NCBI RefSeq assembly: GCF_027943255.1
Contig: NC_072895.1
Location: forward strand, 41,266,001 to 41,330,000
Length of the DNA stretch: 64,000 nt
Source: Anastrepha obliqua
Lineage: Eukaryota > Arthropoda > Insecta > Diptera > Tephritidae
Direction of reading: 5' to 3'
Under the pieces are notes generated by a model, which had not been told where the DNA came from, did no database searches, and saw nothing but the letters and a program-made list of their open reading frames with translations. Each line of letters starts with the position of its first letter. The stretch's first letter is position 1. A program made the position numbers and the translations under genes. Positions 24,914-37,245 of this stretch are shown one piece after another.

Positions 24914-25330
24914 TTTGGGGGAAAAAAATCCATTATTTTCCCGGTAGATGACTGTAGTGATCGATATTTCGTAAAGTATCGATTAAACAATTTCAAGTTA
25001 TGAAGGTGACATTTCACGCTAAAAAACTTATTTTGCTCCTTTTTGATTACTCCATTCAGTTGTGTGTTACAGGGTGTTAACACTGGGAGTCAAAAAAGAG
25101 AAAATTCGGTACATTTTACAGTTTTTCTTTGATAAAGGCAAAAACGCAAGCCAAGCTGCTGAAATTGTGAATGGTGTTTGTGGTGCCGATACTGCTTCGT
25201 GGATTCCATTCAGGCATTATTGATGTTAAAGATGCACCTCCGACAAGCAGGTCCGTCGTGGAAAATGTCGATAAAATCACGTAATTAATCGAAGTTGACC
25301 GGGATGTTAGTAGTCGTAGCAGCACCCAAG
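24914..25330 (+). mobile_element. mariner 5' fragment (TTTGGGGAAAAA family), copy C
   Basis: It begins TTTGGGGGAAAAAAATCC. The leader matches copies A and B. The transposase start is MGVKKEKIRYILQFFFDKGK (the usual Glu replaced by Gly), followed by NASQAAEIVNGVCGADT in frame. A frameshift and deletion follow, then DSIQALLMLKMHLR in another frame. This is the best-preserved N-terminal domain of the three copies, but the catalytic core and the right TIR are absent. Confidence 0.78.
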
Positions 25331-26775
25331 TGCTAAAGAAAGACAATAAAATAATCTTAAACCATAATGGAATTATTTTTACACAAACTTATATTATAGT
25401 ATTATATTTTTTTAATGATGTAAAACAGAATGGGGATTACAGTTCTTCTCTTCAACGCAGCCTGGTTTTTTTGTTTCTGTTTTTGGATTTCAGTGAGTGG
25501 AAAAATGGTTTCGTTTTGCAAGTGAATAGCTGTAAGAGAAAAATAAATTGCCATTTTTGGTGCCTAAATTAACAAAAAAAAAAAAAGCGGTGGAAAAATA
25601 CGAATCTTTTAATCATCTCTAAGTACAATTTTTAATTCCTAGTAAATGTAAACATTTTTTTATTCGATTATAAAGCGAATAGCTATAGAAGAACCTAGAG
25701 TTTTTTTGATACATCGAATTTAGCAAAAACAACGTGTTTTTTTAAGTTCAAAACTAAAGAAAAAAATTGTTGAAATTTCTTTTGAGAAAAAAAAGTGACG
25801 TCAAAAAATACATTTTCTTTAGCCGTTACATGCCAAGCAACATATAATTAATAATATTAAGTCACAATTTTGCTTCAAACGGTGGAGATATGTTCGAGTT
25901 ATGGACGCTACCAGCTTAGTAAATTTTGTTTTGAAAAAAAAAAAAACACATTTAAATTCTTAGGCAAAGTTTGGACTAGAGCGGTTGCAAAAAAAAAATT
26001 ATATTGAAGCATTTAGGCATTTTTCACATCTTATCACATCTTATCTTATGTATTACGAATTTTGTTTAAAATAATTTTTTTTTTTTAATTTTTTTTGCAT
26101 GAAAGTAGACTACAAAATACTCAGGAAAACTGTTTGAATAAAAATTTTGATTTAAATTTTGAAATGCAGTGCGGGGATTTAAATTACTCATACGACCTGT
26201 GGTCTCTCATAAGAAAACTATAAATTCGGGTTTCTGCGTAAATTACTATATAGGTACTATGCCTATATTATTTGCTGAAAGAAAATGCAGAAAAATGTTA
26301 AAATGTTACTTAATTTGAAGTTTAATAAGACTTTATCAAAAATAGCGTCGATTTGGCATCGGTTGGCTGGCAGTTAATTTGGGAAGCTGAAGAATAAGCA
26401 ATCAATTGAAATGAAAATATTGAACAAAAATTATAGGTGAAAATACATACCAGCTCTCGAAATGATATGCATAATAATTTTCATATCCCAAATTTTTTTG
26501 TATTTCTTTATTTTTGTTTCTTCTGTTTTATTTTTTTTTTTATATCGGAATGATGTGAACTAAGAAACACCATACAGCAGCGTTTTCTTAACAGCCGCGC
26601 TTAGCTCAAATTTTATTTCTGATTTGTATTAACTTACATACCTTTTAACTAAAAATAGACAAAAACAAAATAGAGAAAGCTGGACGTTGAGCACGAAAAC
26701 ACTAGTTTTTAGAAATAATATTTGAAATCGAATACTTCGAAAATGGTTGAGTTTTAGACATCATGTTTTTCAAGC
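25331..26775. other. AT-rich spacer
   Basis: No gene recognised; homopolymer A and T runs are frequent. The frame at 25330-25572 has no motif. Confidence 0.5.
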
Positions 26776-27309
26776 TGGCACAAAATTAATCACCCCAGCG
26801 AAAAACGATGACATACGGCATTCACTAAAAACAGCAAAATTAGTAGCTACTGAGCGATCAGTTACGAAACCATTTAATTTGCATATCTATCCATTCCCAT
26901 TAGCAAATTTAAGGAAACTTTCAAATGTCGCTATATAAAAATTAGAGCCAATTTGACCAAACAGAAGATGTCATTGAATTTAGGACCCAATTGAGTTTGA
27001 TTCAACATCAAACTTTTTGTTCAAATTTTAAACTTACACAGTGCTTTTTACGTGATTTCCGCTATACAAAGTGCCGCAAGTCTAATCACCCGATCGGAAA
27101 ACTTATACTTGTTGCAAATGGCGTCAAACGTGAATTATATTTGACACTTGTGAACAAGACAACAGCAGTATACAAGTATACAATCAGAGGAGCGGAAAAG
27201 CGGATAAAAGGATAAAGATTCAAATAAAGATTTCCATCACTCAAAACCTCTTTTTTTATATAGTAAATAAGTGATTCAAAAACAAAATTGGATGACTAAT
27301 TTTGCGCCA
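26776..27309 (+). mobile_element. Tc1-like non-autonomous element with TIRs
   Basis: TGGCACAAAATTAATCACCC at 26776 and the reverse complement of the right end, TGGCGCAAAATTAGTCATCC (ending 27309), match at 17 of 20 positions. The right part (CAGCAGTATACAA, AATAAAGATTTCCATCACTC) matches the 3' end of the transposase relic at 55086-55818 and the fragments at 11695, 45407 and 56335. Two short frames inside have no catalytic motif, so this 534 bp copy is a non-autonomous derivative. Confidence 0.72.
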
Positions 27310-27934
27310 TTTTATACAACCAACGTAATCAGAAATGACCTGAATAATCGTATTTTTAAGTATCTAGGATAACTTTTCCGGTAGTTTTATGGAATTTGTC
27401 GCATCCCTAAAGTACTCGTATTCATGACATGTGCACCTTTCACTGGCAGTAGTTTGTGTTCTTGTTTGTGCAACAACACCTCCAGCTCCTTTGCCCGTTG
27501 GTGCAAATGTACAAATGTGAAAGTGTAGATTTTTTCATGAAAAAAGACATGAAATGAAAAGAGGAAAGCTAAGCCCAGAAGTGAAGGTATGGAGGTTAAA
27601 AACTCAACGCGAGTGAGTTCATACATACATACAGCATGTGGCGGTTTGAAGGTCAAGACAGGGGCAGCCGTGCTACAGATTTAATTATATCTGATTTCGC
27701 TGCACTAGCGGCTGCGGCATTAATTTTTTTTTGTTTTTTTTTTTTATTATACCTATTGTTGGAAGTGGTAAAATGTTGGACAGAGCCACTTTAACAATAA
27801 ATTTTTGTATAAGTGTTCACATAGTACTCAATCCTTTAGTAAATGAGGCTTTTACTTAAAAAGCCTCACATCTTGTCCTAACATTTTTTCCTTCTCTTCA
27901 GGCTTTTCTTCAACCTGGAAAGATGATATCTTCA
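27310..27934. other. AT-rich spacer
   Basis: No gene recognised. The minus-strand frame at 27656-27387 shows no motif. Confidence 0.5.
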
Positions 27935-28192
27935 CGCGGCCGCCGGAGCCGAATGGGTTGATGCTTGACTGCCATAGCATGAACATCAAATAGTGGAACA
28001 AGTTTTTTCTAACATCGGCCGCCCCTTGGAAGGCAATGGCAAACCCGCGAGTGTATTTCTGCCATTAAAATGTCGGGGTCGGCTTAAAACTGTAGGTCGC
28101 TACATTTTGGGAGCAACATCAAAATGCACACCACAAATAGGAGTCCGGCCAAACACCTAACAGACGTGTACGCGCCAATTATTTATTTTTTT
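27935..28192 (+). mobile_element. tRNA-headed SINE (copy 2), head partly deleted
   Basis: CGCGGCCGCCGGAGCCGAAT opens the copy, with an A-box-like GAGCCGAATGGG at 27946. The B-box segment present in the 42503 copy is missing here. The body matches closely: CGGCCGCCCCTTGGAAGGCA, GAGTGTATTTCTGCCAT, GGTCGGCTTAAAACTGTAGG, then GTGTACGCGCCAATTAT at the end. It is 258 bp. Confidence 0.82.
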
Positions 28193-28659
28193 AAAAGTTG
28201 CAAGGGAAATTAGCTAATAACCGGTGCAACAAAAAAAAAAAAAAAAAAGCGAAGTATATTTCCCTGGGATCTCAGTGTTCTAATATATTACGAAAAATAA
28301 TGTATTTAATTGTGTGCCACCTCAAAGATTGCAGTCCCCATTTTATCTGAAATTCTGAGATATTATGGCAAAAGTCATATCTGAAGTCATCTAAAATTAT
28401 TTGAAATATTTATAAATCTTATTTTGAAAGGCTGCTTATGCATTTATCTTTAATTTTGTGGTATAGAAATTGAAAATTCATGTTGTGCAAATGAACCAAA
28501 TTGACTTAATCTAACAGCAGGCAAACATTTTACATCAAAATATTTTCTTTCTCACATATTAACTAGTTAACAAATTATAAAGTAACGAGAAATGTTTATT
28601 TAATGTTATGTAATACAAATAATTTTAATAACACAAAGCTTGCAGAGGAGGGAGCTACT
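28193..28659. other. AT-rich spacer
   Basis: No gene or repeat recognised apart from an A run near 28230. Confidence 0.5.
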
Positions 28660-28975
28660 GCGTGAAATGTTGCAGTTTTTTCGCTTCAGCCTTTCTTTTA
28701 CTTGGGTTAATTAGGGCTGAGGGCTCACTATTTACATGCGTAGTCTTTCCATATGAGACTTGGTGTTTCTGTTGATTGAAGTGACAACAGGTTTGATGCC
28801 AAGATCGCGTTCGATATCGATGCTGCGCACGTGCCAAGGTGCATTAGCAGCGCATCGTAATACTTTATTTTGGAATCTTTGTATTGATTTTATATTCGTG
28901 AGCAGCTCCACAGCTCGTATATGGATAAGGCTGATTGGTTGCCTATAAGCCAGCACATAATTCTAAATCTCATAT
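28660..28975 (-). mobile_element. jockey-clade LINE, 3' coding end
   Basis: The minus strand encodes SIQRFQNKVLRCAANAPWHV, then IDIERDLGIKPVVTSINRNT and HMERLRM. These are hallmark C-terminal residues of jockey-clade polymerases (IQRFQNKVLRxxxNAPWYV, D-hyphen-LG spacing). The tail HVNSEPSALINPSKRKAEAK continues in a shifted frame. The RT core, endonuclease and ORF1 are gone. Confidence 0.85.
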
Positions 28976-29104
28976 CTAACTCTTCTGTTTTTTTTTAAGT
29001 GAGCATTCCATTTAAACTTGGTATCTAGTGTCGTCAAAATCATTAAGAAACTGTTTCTATAAATAGGTAGCCATATGCCATCAAAATAGCAATAAAACAT
29101 ATGC
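28976..29104. other. short spacer before the repeat array
   Basis: AT-rich; no feature seen. Confidence 0.4.
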
Positions 29105-29189
29105 AACTTTAAGAAAATGCACTTTCAGTAATCATTTTTGGTTTGTTTCTATCAAATGTTTATTAAGGCTTATTTTTACATGTGTGTGT

Positions 29190-29234
<45 letters not shown>

Positions 29235-29884
29235 TATTAAAAAAAATTGTTAGAAAAAATAAATGTGCAATAATTATTATATTTATAAAATTTTATTATA
29301 TGCACACATACATACTATATATGATTTTTTTAACAAAAAAAATTTAAATTGGTTTTTTCATATTTGATATTGAAAAAAAGTTAGAAAAATGCGTTTTCAG
29401 TGATTATTATATTTTGATTTTTCAAGCTTTCCAACCACTTTTTACATAACTTTTTTTATATACACACTTACATATAACATGATTTTTTACAACAAAAATG
29501 TATAATTTGTTCTGTTTAAATTTTATTGCATTTGAAAATTTTCAAAAAATCGTTAGAAAAACGAGTTTTCAATAAATATTCTTCATAGGTTTGGTAAGCT
29601 TTCAAATTAGTTTTATTAATTTTTTTTGGTTGCATATTATTTATATTTTACATTTGCAAAGAAAAAACAGTTATAAAGTTTGTTTTTAGTACTCATTCAT
29701 TTTTGACTTTTCTGGCTTTTAAAGATCTTTTTTTTGCGTTTTTTATGTAAATTCACATATAACTTAAATTTCTAGTTTTTTTCTTGGTATTGAGTTTTTA
29801 CATTTCAGTTTAAACAAAAAAAATGCGCCTTCAGTAATTATTCTTTTTTTTTTTATTGTACTTTGTATTTTGTTTTTGTTTTCT
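29105..29884 (+). repeat. degenerate AT-rich tandem repeat array, left part
   Basis: A motif resembling TTAGAAAAATGCGTTTTCAG, followed by an AATTATT-like stretch and then AAGCTTTCAAA, recurs at about 29113, 29384, 29555, 29677 and 29817. Spacings are irregular, between about 120 and 270 bp. The array resumes at 31947, so it predates the LINE inserted between. Confidence 0.6.
29191..29233 (+). repeat. T43 homopolymer
   Basis: Uninterrupted run of about 43 T preceded by a short GT repeat. It could be the reversed poly(A) tail of a retroposed copy, or slippage. Length in an assembly is unreliable. Confidence 0.85.
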
Positions 29885-31946
29885 CCTCAGCGCGGCATGC
29901 CTACACTAAGGGGATATTTACAAAAACCGCCTTACACTCGCTTATCGGGTGGGTTGGTGGAAAAATGTTTATCATATAAAGAGTTTGCCTTTTTTGCTTT
30001 CGCATATATAAAAGGCGCCTTCAACAATATAAAGGCGTGCGCTATAGTAGATGCTTTAGAAGACTTTGGAGTTGAACTACACGTTGTTGCCCTGATAGAA
30101 GCAATACTCGTCAGAAGAAAAGTAACGGCTAATTTAGGCAGCACCACTCTAAGCAGACAGGCCCACCTCAAGGTGGTATCCTATCCCCTCTCTTCTGGAT
30201 CTTGGCGGTAAACTCCCTATTGATGACCCTGGAGAGAGGGGGTTTCCTCTGCATACGCAGGTGATCTAGATCTGTTAAAGGTAAATATCCTAACACCCTT
30301 ATAGACATTCTGCGCTCTTACATGGCCACGTTTAGGAGTTGGACTGAGATTAACAAGAAAACATAGGCTTCCAATAATCTCCCCCTGGTTTTTAAGGGTA
30401 TAAAGATTCCTTTGAGAGAGAATATCAAGTACTTAGGACTCATATTAGATAGAAAACTCACATGGAAACCTAATATTGAGGAACGAGTAAAAAAGGCCAA
30501 CGTTGCCTTATATGTATACTTGCAAAACGCGGTCGGTATTAAATGAGGGTTAACACCTCGCGTTACTCATTGGCTACATATGATACTTTCGTAGTTAGAC
30601 GAATCTTAATATATGGGATACTTGTATGGTGGCCATCTGCTCTAAACGCGAGTTACAGTAAAATCATGAGTAAGATCCAAAGAACAGCTCTTTTATGTAT
30701 CTCTGGTGCTTTAAGGACTACCCCAAATAAAGCGCTAGAAGTGCTAATCAATTTACCTGCACTAAATCCCATAGAGAAAAACGCCGCTTAGACTCAAAAG
30801 TATGGAGCTATGGAAATACCGGTGTTTTGGTCACGCCTGTGTTTTGTACATTCTAAACAGTCACAAACAAGAAATAGACTATTTTATTTATATTTATATT
30901 AACAATATATTCCTAGACTCACCTTCGACAAGCTCTTCAAGACAAGTATACCGTCAAGAAGGGAGTGACAGACAGCACGGCCATGGAGAAGGGGGAATTA
31001 AATTTTTATACAGATGGTTCCAAGCTAAGCGATAAGGTTGGCTATGGAGATTTTCGAAGAAATTAGGATTGGAACTATCCGTTCGACTACCAGACTACTG
31101 CAGCGTCTATCAGGCAGAGGTTCTAGGCTAGAACTTCTAGCTATAAAAGAAGTGGCTACATATCTAAATACGCATTCCGTAACAAAAACGTCTATAAATA
31201 TATTCCAGGATAGCGAGGCGGCCATCAAATCAATGAAATCGGGGTTACTAAGGTCGAAGGTTGCACAAGAATTCCGGGGAGCCCTAAATAATATTAGCGT
31301 TGTATTCAAGGTCAGCCATATTTGGGTTCCGGGGCACAGAGATATTGAGGGAAACTGTAAAGCCGATGAGCTAGCTAGGAAAGGTACTGTTCTACAACTG
31401 CTCAGTGACAAAAGTACCATTAGGATGGCATGCCTATGGCCACGGATAAATTAACAATAAAAAACAAAATTATTCAAGAGGCCAATAGGTCATGGAAAGA
31501 TGAAGATACATGCGGAACAGCTAGGCTACTATGGCCACAAATAAACAAGAAAAGGACAAAGGAATTGCTTAGGCTCTCAAGAGATTATATCTCGAAGGTC
31601 GTGGCTTGTGTCACCGGTCATTGATATTCCGTGATACTAGAAGTATTCTCCCATGAATATTGTAGAAGTTGGAAAGGAAGAGGAAGAAATTGTTAAGCAC
31701 TTCCTTTGCAATTGTCCAGCTTTAGTTAAAATCAGAGCAGGTTGTCTAGGTAAACACTTTTTCAATTATCTTATAGAACTGTCTGGCGTAGGGATTAGAC
31801 CAATCTTGAGCTTCACAAGAGCTTCAAAATGGTTTCATGGAAAATAAATAAAAAAGGTTGCCGTGTCGCACAGTGGTATCACAACGGACCTGTAAGGTCT
31901 AAGTGAGTTGGTAATACAGACCGACTACCACCATAACCTAACCTAA
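29885..31946 (+). mobile_element. LINE with RT and RNase H domains, 5'-truncated, decayed
   Basis: Plus-strand remnants occur in the order of a non-LTR polymerase. FAYIKGAFNNI (30000-30034) and VTANLGSTTLSRQ come from the RT. The catalytic box reads AYAGDLDLL at 30251-30277, so YADD has become YAGD. Then come KIPLRENIKYLGLILDRKLT and the C-terminal RTALLCISGALRTTPNKALE. RNase H follows: FYTDGSKLSDKVGYG (31007), FQDSEAAIKSM, and HIWVPGHRDIEGN plus CKADELARKG (31317-31384). A cysteine/histidine-type tail ends at 31847. Many frameshifts and stops. The 3' UTR ends in TAACCTAACCTAA at 31946. Domain order fits the I/LOA/R1-type LINEs that carry RNase H; the exact clade is uncertain. Confidence 0.88.
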
Positions 31947-32130
31947 GCTTTCAAATTCTTTTTCAATGAACTATTTTTATATATGAAATTATTTTAAACA
32001 GAATAAGTATTTGTTTTTTTTTTTTGATATTGAATTTTGTTTTTTTTGTTTATTTGAAATGTAACATAAAATCCATAAACAAATTAGTGCTCAATAATCA
32101 CCCTTCATTGAGTTGTCAAGCTTTTTAAAT
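31947..32130 (+). repeat. degenerate AT-rich array, right part
   Basis: GCTTTCAAATTCTTTTTCAA, directly after the LINE end, continues the array (compare GCTTTCAAATTAG near 29610). Another motif copy is near 32080 (AGTGCTCAATAATCA). Confidence 0.5.
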
Positions 32131-35129
32131 ACTGTTTTCTTTTATTTATAATACTTTTCTAATAGATCAGATTTTATTTAAACAAAAATTATTTTCTTGG
32201 TTTTTAATTTTTTTTATTGTTTTGAATTTTTTATATTTGATATTAAAAATAATTTAGATTCTTTTTTATTTTTTCTTTGATTTGGTGGTCAATTTAATGA
32301 CACAGCGGGCAATCACAAAAAAAAAAAATATATATATATATTTTATCTCCTTAAATGACCCAAATACCAATTTATATCAAATATAGAAGAACTTTCCTTT
32401 CGTAAGAATAACCACACAAATTACGTTTTTGCTAGCTAAACATAAAATTACTTTTTATTTCATTTTACGATTCACATAAAATACGCACATGTGAAACCAT
32501 GTATTTGTGTGTGTGTGTAAGTAAGTAGCGCAAACAAATAGGTTCATGATTGCTGTACTCCAGCAGCACACATTCGTTAAATTGCTTAGCACCAGCGAAC
32601 ACATTGCTCATACGCCACGTACGCCAACCACCTATCCAGTTGTTATACAATACCACATGGATACATACACCCATATGTGAGTTTGTTGGAATAAAATAGC
32701 ACTGATTATGTGTGTATCGTAAAACTCCAAAGCGCTTGCAATGGCCCGCTCATAATGAACTTGTCAATGCCTATACAACACTGTAGTTTGCATTCCAACA
32801 CCGACGACTCAGCGCCGCAGCCAACTCTCAGACGTTTCATTAAAATTGTTGTTGGATTCTAATCGTTGGCTGGCTAACTGGCTGAGTGGTTGGCTTTTAG
32901 CTAGCAAACGTCCCTATACTCATGCGTTGATTGTAGGATATTATTTGTATTCTCTATTTACTGTTGTTTTTGTTGCAAAATTGTTTATTTTGGAATTTTC
33001 ATTGTTATTTTGGCAAATTTCGCACTTTCGCCTGCTAACAATGAGTGCAAAGCAAGAGCTTTGAAGCCAGCCAGCCAACCATTCGTTGAGCGAATATTAT
33101 GGTTTGTAGCGCTTCGTCAGTGTGTGGGGCATAGACACACGCAATCGCCTGTAAAAGGTTGAAATAGCGTGTAGAACAACATAATAAAATGTTGTTGCAT
33201 TTTTATTGCTTTTATTCAACGTTGTAGTTGTTGTTTTTATTTTTTTTATTTCCCAATTTCGGGACTAACAATCATTATGTTGCGCGTTGTTGCGTTGTGG
33301 CCTCACGCAAGGCAAACCATCGGCAACGGCAGCGGCTATCAGACGCCTTGGTTTAACGGCTTAATACTCTGAGAGCACAATGGAATTAAACGGTACATTT
33401 GCGGCATTGTTCCGTGTGCTTTGCGTTGGTTTGTTCAATTTATTTTTGTCGTTCTCTTTATTTGCACTTTTTACATTTGCGGCACAAAACGGTTAGGCGT
33501 TGCTGTCGGAAAAAGGATTTCAGCTAAATAACTACCTTCCTAACGTATAAATACCCGACATCGATACCCAATTTTATGACCACAATTTCCAGTTTTTCCT
33601 AAAAAATTTGTTCATGGTCTACTAAATATTTGTTAGGTTTTTTTTTGTTTTCGCTTAGATTTGCGGCCTTTTTATTTAATCTTCTTTCGTTTTGTTTTCA
33701 CACACATGCGGGTTTTGTTTTAGTTGTTGTTACCATATCAAAGGTCAATTGGGAGCACTCGCTATGAAATGAAATCAAATGAAATGTTTTACCATACCAG
33801 TTTTGCTTTGCAACTCCGCTGCTCACTGGAGGTGCCGCACCGCAACGCAGCACAATAATTCAATCAAATCAATCGAAAAACTGTTATACCTCCTAAAATT
33901 GCCGATTTGGCATTTTGGCAACAGTGCATACGCTTTGCTTTTGTTGTTAGTGTTGCTCGTAGTGATTGTGTTCGCTAGTTGGTACGAGAGTATGTATGTA
34001 TGTGTCTAAACTCAAAATATTTTCCACTTTTAGGATGTTATTTATAGCACCTCGAGGGGTTTGCGGTCTCGAAAATTTGATGAAATTCATTGGATTAGTT
34101 TTTCGGAAAAAGTTGATTAGTTGGTTTTGAAGCAAAGCTGTGGTTTTGGCCATTATTTCCGCTGGCACAGTTAGACAAGCTTTTTGGTGATTTATTTTTT
34201 CGTAAACAGGCAGGATTTGGCAATTCAATATCAGCTTCAGCTTAGAACTGATTATTAAATAAAAGTTTTTCTAGATGCACAGTATTTAAAGTTGAATACA
34301 AAGAAAAATATTAAAAACAAATTAGAAATTCGGAAAACTGGATTTTAATTAAAATTGTTTGCCTTTATTGCCTTTATATAGAAATATCTGCTCAATTATT
34401 TCTCCAAAGTTTGATTGTCATTGAGTGGTTAAAAAATCTTTCTTAAAGATGCAGACCGCTGAGGAAATGCTCTCTCGCATCCCAGCTTTTTTCCATTTTC
34501 TGTAAACGTAAGGATTTTGTACACAACGCACGAATTCAAAGATGCTTATCGTACGAAATTCTGGGCGGATGTAAAAGTCAAAGCAGATAAGCCATGCATT
34601 ACCGATCGAAATAGGTGCCAGTTGGAAGCAGAAGTGTTCGAGCTATACGCAGTTGTTGTCAGATTTCCCTATGTAGTGTTGTTTGTAAATATTTTTTTTG
34701 TTTTTTTTTTATGATATGAGCATCATCTGAACGTTTTCTATTTTTTGAATGCTGACAAACCGCATTACTTGTTAGTGATTCCATTGCGGCAGTATTACGC
34801 TCAACACTCCGCTCAAATGCTTGAGCTGTGATTATTGCTTTTGTGAAGGCATTACTAGCTTTCGGTATGCATTTAATATTGGAATGCCTCTCTTTAAATG
34901 AATTCCACGGCATGAATGTTTTATACATTCGCTGGGAAAATCATGGCCATTTTGTGTGAAAGGAGAAGTTTTTCGACAGCTAAAAAATGCTTGAAGGAAT
35001 TAAATTTTTTCGCGGAAAAATTATCTTGAACGTAGCGAAGTTATTATATTTGATGACTATATAATATTACACATTATATTGGAATATAATAATTAGTGGT
35101 GATGGAAAATTGGTCACATATCAAAATAG
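32131..35129. other. non-coding stretch, more balanced base composition
   Basis: No gene recognised. 32700-33520 has a less AT-biased, low-repeat character and could hold host regulatory DNA. Frames at 32846, 33779, 33947 (minus), 34517 and 34659 (minus) lack family motifs and splice context. A resemblance at 33015-33055 to the mariner-like leader at 46670 is too weak to claim. Confidence 0.45.
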
Positions 35130-35262
35130 GAGCGATAAAAAACTTGCAGCTTCACAAAGGGTAGCAAAGTCAAACTCGATTGAAGCGGCCAGAACTGGTC
35201 AAAAGAAAAAGTGTCATATATAATCATGACAACTCCAGACCACAAACAAAAACTGAGATAGC
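35130..35262 (+). mobile_element. mariner transposase fragment
   Basis: The plus strand encodes RLKRPELVKRKSVIYNHDNS followed by RPQT. It matches the mariner core KRPELxxRKxVIxHHDNARPH around the second catalytic Asp. The Asp is retained (NHDNSRPQ), but Ala and His of the motif are changed. No TIRs or other catalytic motifs are seen nearby, so only a scrap survives. Confidence 0.62.
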
Positions 35263-36654
35263 TTGGCTGAGATACCTTGATGACTGGATGGACTTGGGTA
35301 GAACGGAAAATCAAAAAAAACAAGACTCAGGAATGAGACATGGCTGCTCCTTGTACTTCTGACCTGAAAGAATATACAGGTACTATGGATAGGAAAAACG
35401 GCGTGATAGGTGGGATATTACACGATCGACTCTGTTTGAAACTTGCTTGACTTCTTGAGGAATCTGAAAAATTGTTAGAGATTGTAGCTGATTCATTCTC
35501 AATACCTCTGACTTAAGCGAAAGCGTACGCATAGTTTAGCGAAGGCTGAACAAAAACAGAGAAAATGCTACGAATTGTTATTCTCTTCCAGACAAATATT
35601 GCATTGTCGATGATTGCTACTCTATTCATGCTTGTTATTTTTTTCTGTTTATAAAAGTTTATATGAGCGATTCCAAATCAAGTAATTCATGTAATTTTGG
35701 ACATTGTTGCCAATTCTTCAAAAATTGGGTTGTTTGTAGGCTAGACTACATTAAAGATTATTAAAAAAATAAAATAAATTACATAGTGTGTGATTTTCGA
35801 AAAGTGAAAAAGTAAAAATAATGCTTTTTTCCAAACAATTTGACCAAAAAAAAAATTTTTTTACCCAAAATTTTTGTTTGTATAATTTTTTTCCAAAATT
35901 TGTTTTTTATAATTTTTTATATTATTTTTTATATTTATTCTGAATATTCCAGAAAATTATAGCATGCAAATCTGAAAAAGAACCGAAGATATTTCACTTT
36001 AAATTTCAAGCTTATAAAATTCTTTAGACATTTTTTCAGTCGATTTCGTATTATATTCAACCCTACATATTTTTAGAAAATTCACTCTCAATTTCCAAAA
36101 TATGTGTATAATTCGATTTGAAATCGCTCTTTAGTAATAAATTGCAGCATAAGTTAGTTAGTAGCAATGTTTCAATCTTGCTTACCGTGTATTGACTCCA
36201 TGGATTGTGCGCCTTGATCAACTCATCCATCCATCGTAGGCGTTATTTCTGATCTTCGCACTTTTCAGCCTTTTTAAGCAGCACTTCGTTCGTACTTGGT
36301 TTTGAGGCTGCTTCAGAAGATTGTCTATCCAGCTCTAGACTGATTCCTGCAAAACCTGGTCCTATATAACCCTGGTCCTGGTGCTATACCCTAAACAAGC
36401 ATTTTAACATTCTCGTATCCATAGAAGTTCGAGCGCGCCCAGCCTTAACTTATAAAAATTTCCTTAAAAATTGTGAGAAGCAAAAATTTTCAAAAATCAT
36501 TAGTATTTTGTTGCTATTTCTTACTTGCACGTTTATATCCTAAAATTGAATGACCTTTAATTTACGCGGCCATACATTATTAGGAACATTTTGATGAACA
36601 AGTTTGAAACTTTGGTGTAATTTTTGCATAAAGTTTAAAAAAGTGTGCCAGTCG
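35263..36654. other. AT-rich spacer
   Basis: No gene recognised. A normal-complexity patch at 36180-36460 has no readable protein on either strand. Confidence 0.45.
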
Positions 36655-37245
36655 TTTCTTTCTCGTCCTAACCGGCGGCAATTGGACACACCAAGTGAAG
36701 CCAAGTTCTCCTACACCTGATCTTTCCAACGCAGAGGAGGCCTTCCTCTGCTACCATCAGCTGGTATACCACCGCATCGAATACTTTTAGAGCTGAAGTG
36801 TTTGTATCCATTTGGATGACATGACCCAGCCAACGTAGCCGCTGGATCTTCATTCGCTGCGTTATGTCTATGTCGTCGTGAAGCTAATACAGCTCATCGT
36901 TCCCTCGCCTGCGATATTCGCCGTTGCCAACGTGCAAAGCTCCAAAAATCCTCCGCAGAATCTTTCTCTCAAACACTCCAAGCGTCGCTTCATCGGATGT
37001 TGTCATCGTCCAAGCTTCTGCGCCATACGTTAGGACGGGCATGATGTATACTTGACTTGTAGAGTGTCAGTTTCGTTCGTCGAGAGAGGACTTTTCTGCT
37101 CAGATGCCTACTTAGTCCAAAGTAGCATTTGATGGCAAGAGAGATTCTACGTTGGATTTCAAGGCTGACATTGTTATCGGTGTCAATGCTGGTTTCTAAG
37201 TATACTCGTACGAAGTCTTTTACAACCTCGAAATTATAACTGTCT
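36655..37245 (-). mobile_element. RTE-like LINE, RT carboxy-terminal part
   Basis: Reading the minus strand from right to left: DSYNFEVVKDFV, then NVSLEIQRRISLAIKCYFGL, SRRTKLTLYKSSI, then (shifted) ERKILRRIFGALHVGNGEYR and RMKIQRLRWLGHVIQMDTNT. This order is diagnostic of the region after the RT catalytic box in RTE-like LINEs. At least three frameshifts are needed to follow it. The catalytic YxDD box and everything upstream are missing. The small minus frames at 36668 and 36990 are its parts. Confidence 0.85.

Noticed and set aside
29138..29347. Frame with a poly-Phe run
   Set aside because: Translation of the T43 homopolymer.
33000..33062. Possible fragment of the transposon leader seen at 46670-46710
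   Set aside because: Only short words (GGCAAATTTCG, TAACAATG) agree in AT-rich DNA; could be chance.
34517..34714. Plus-strand frame with mixed codons (34517)
   Set aside because: No recognisable domain, no splice context, AT-rich tail; not supported as an exon.
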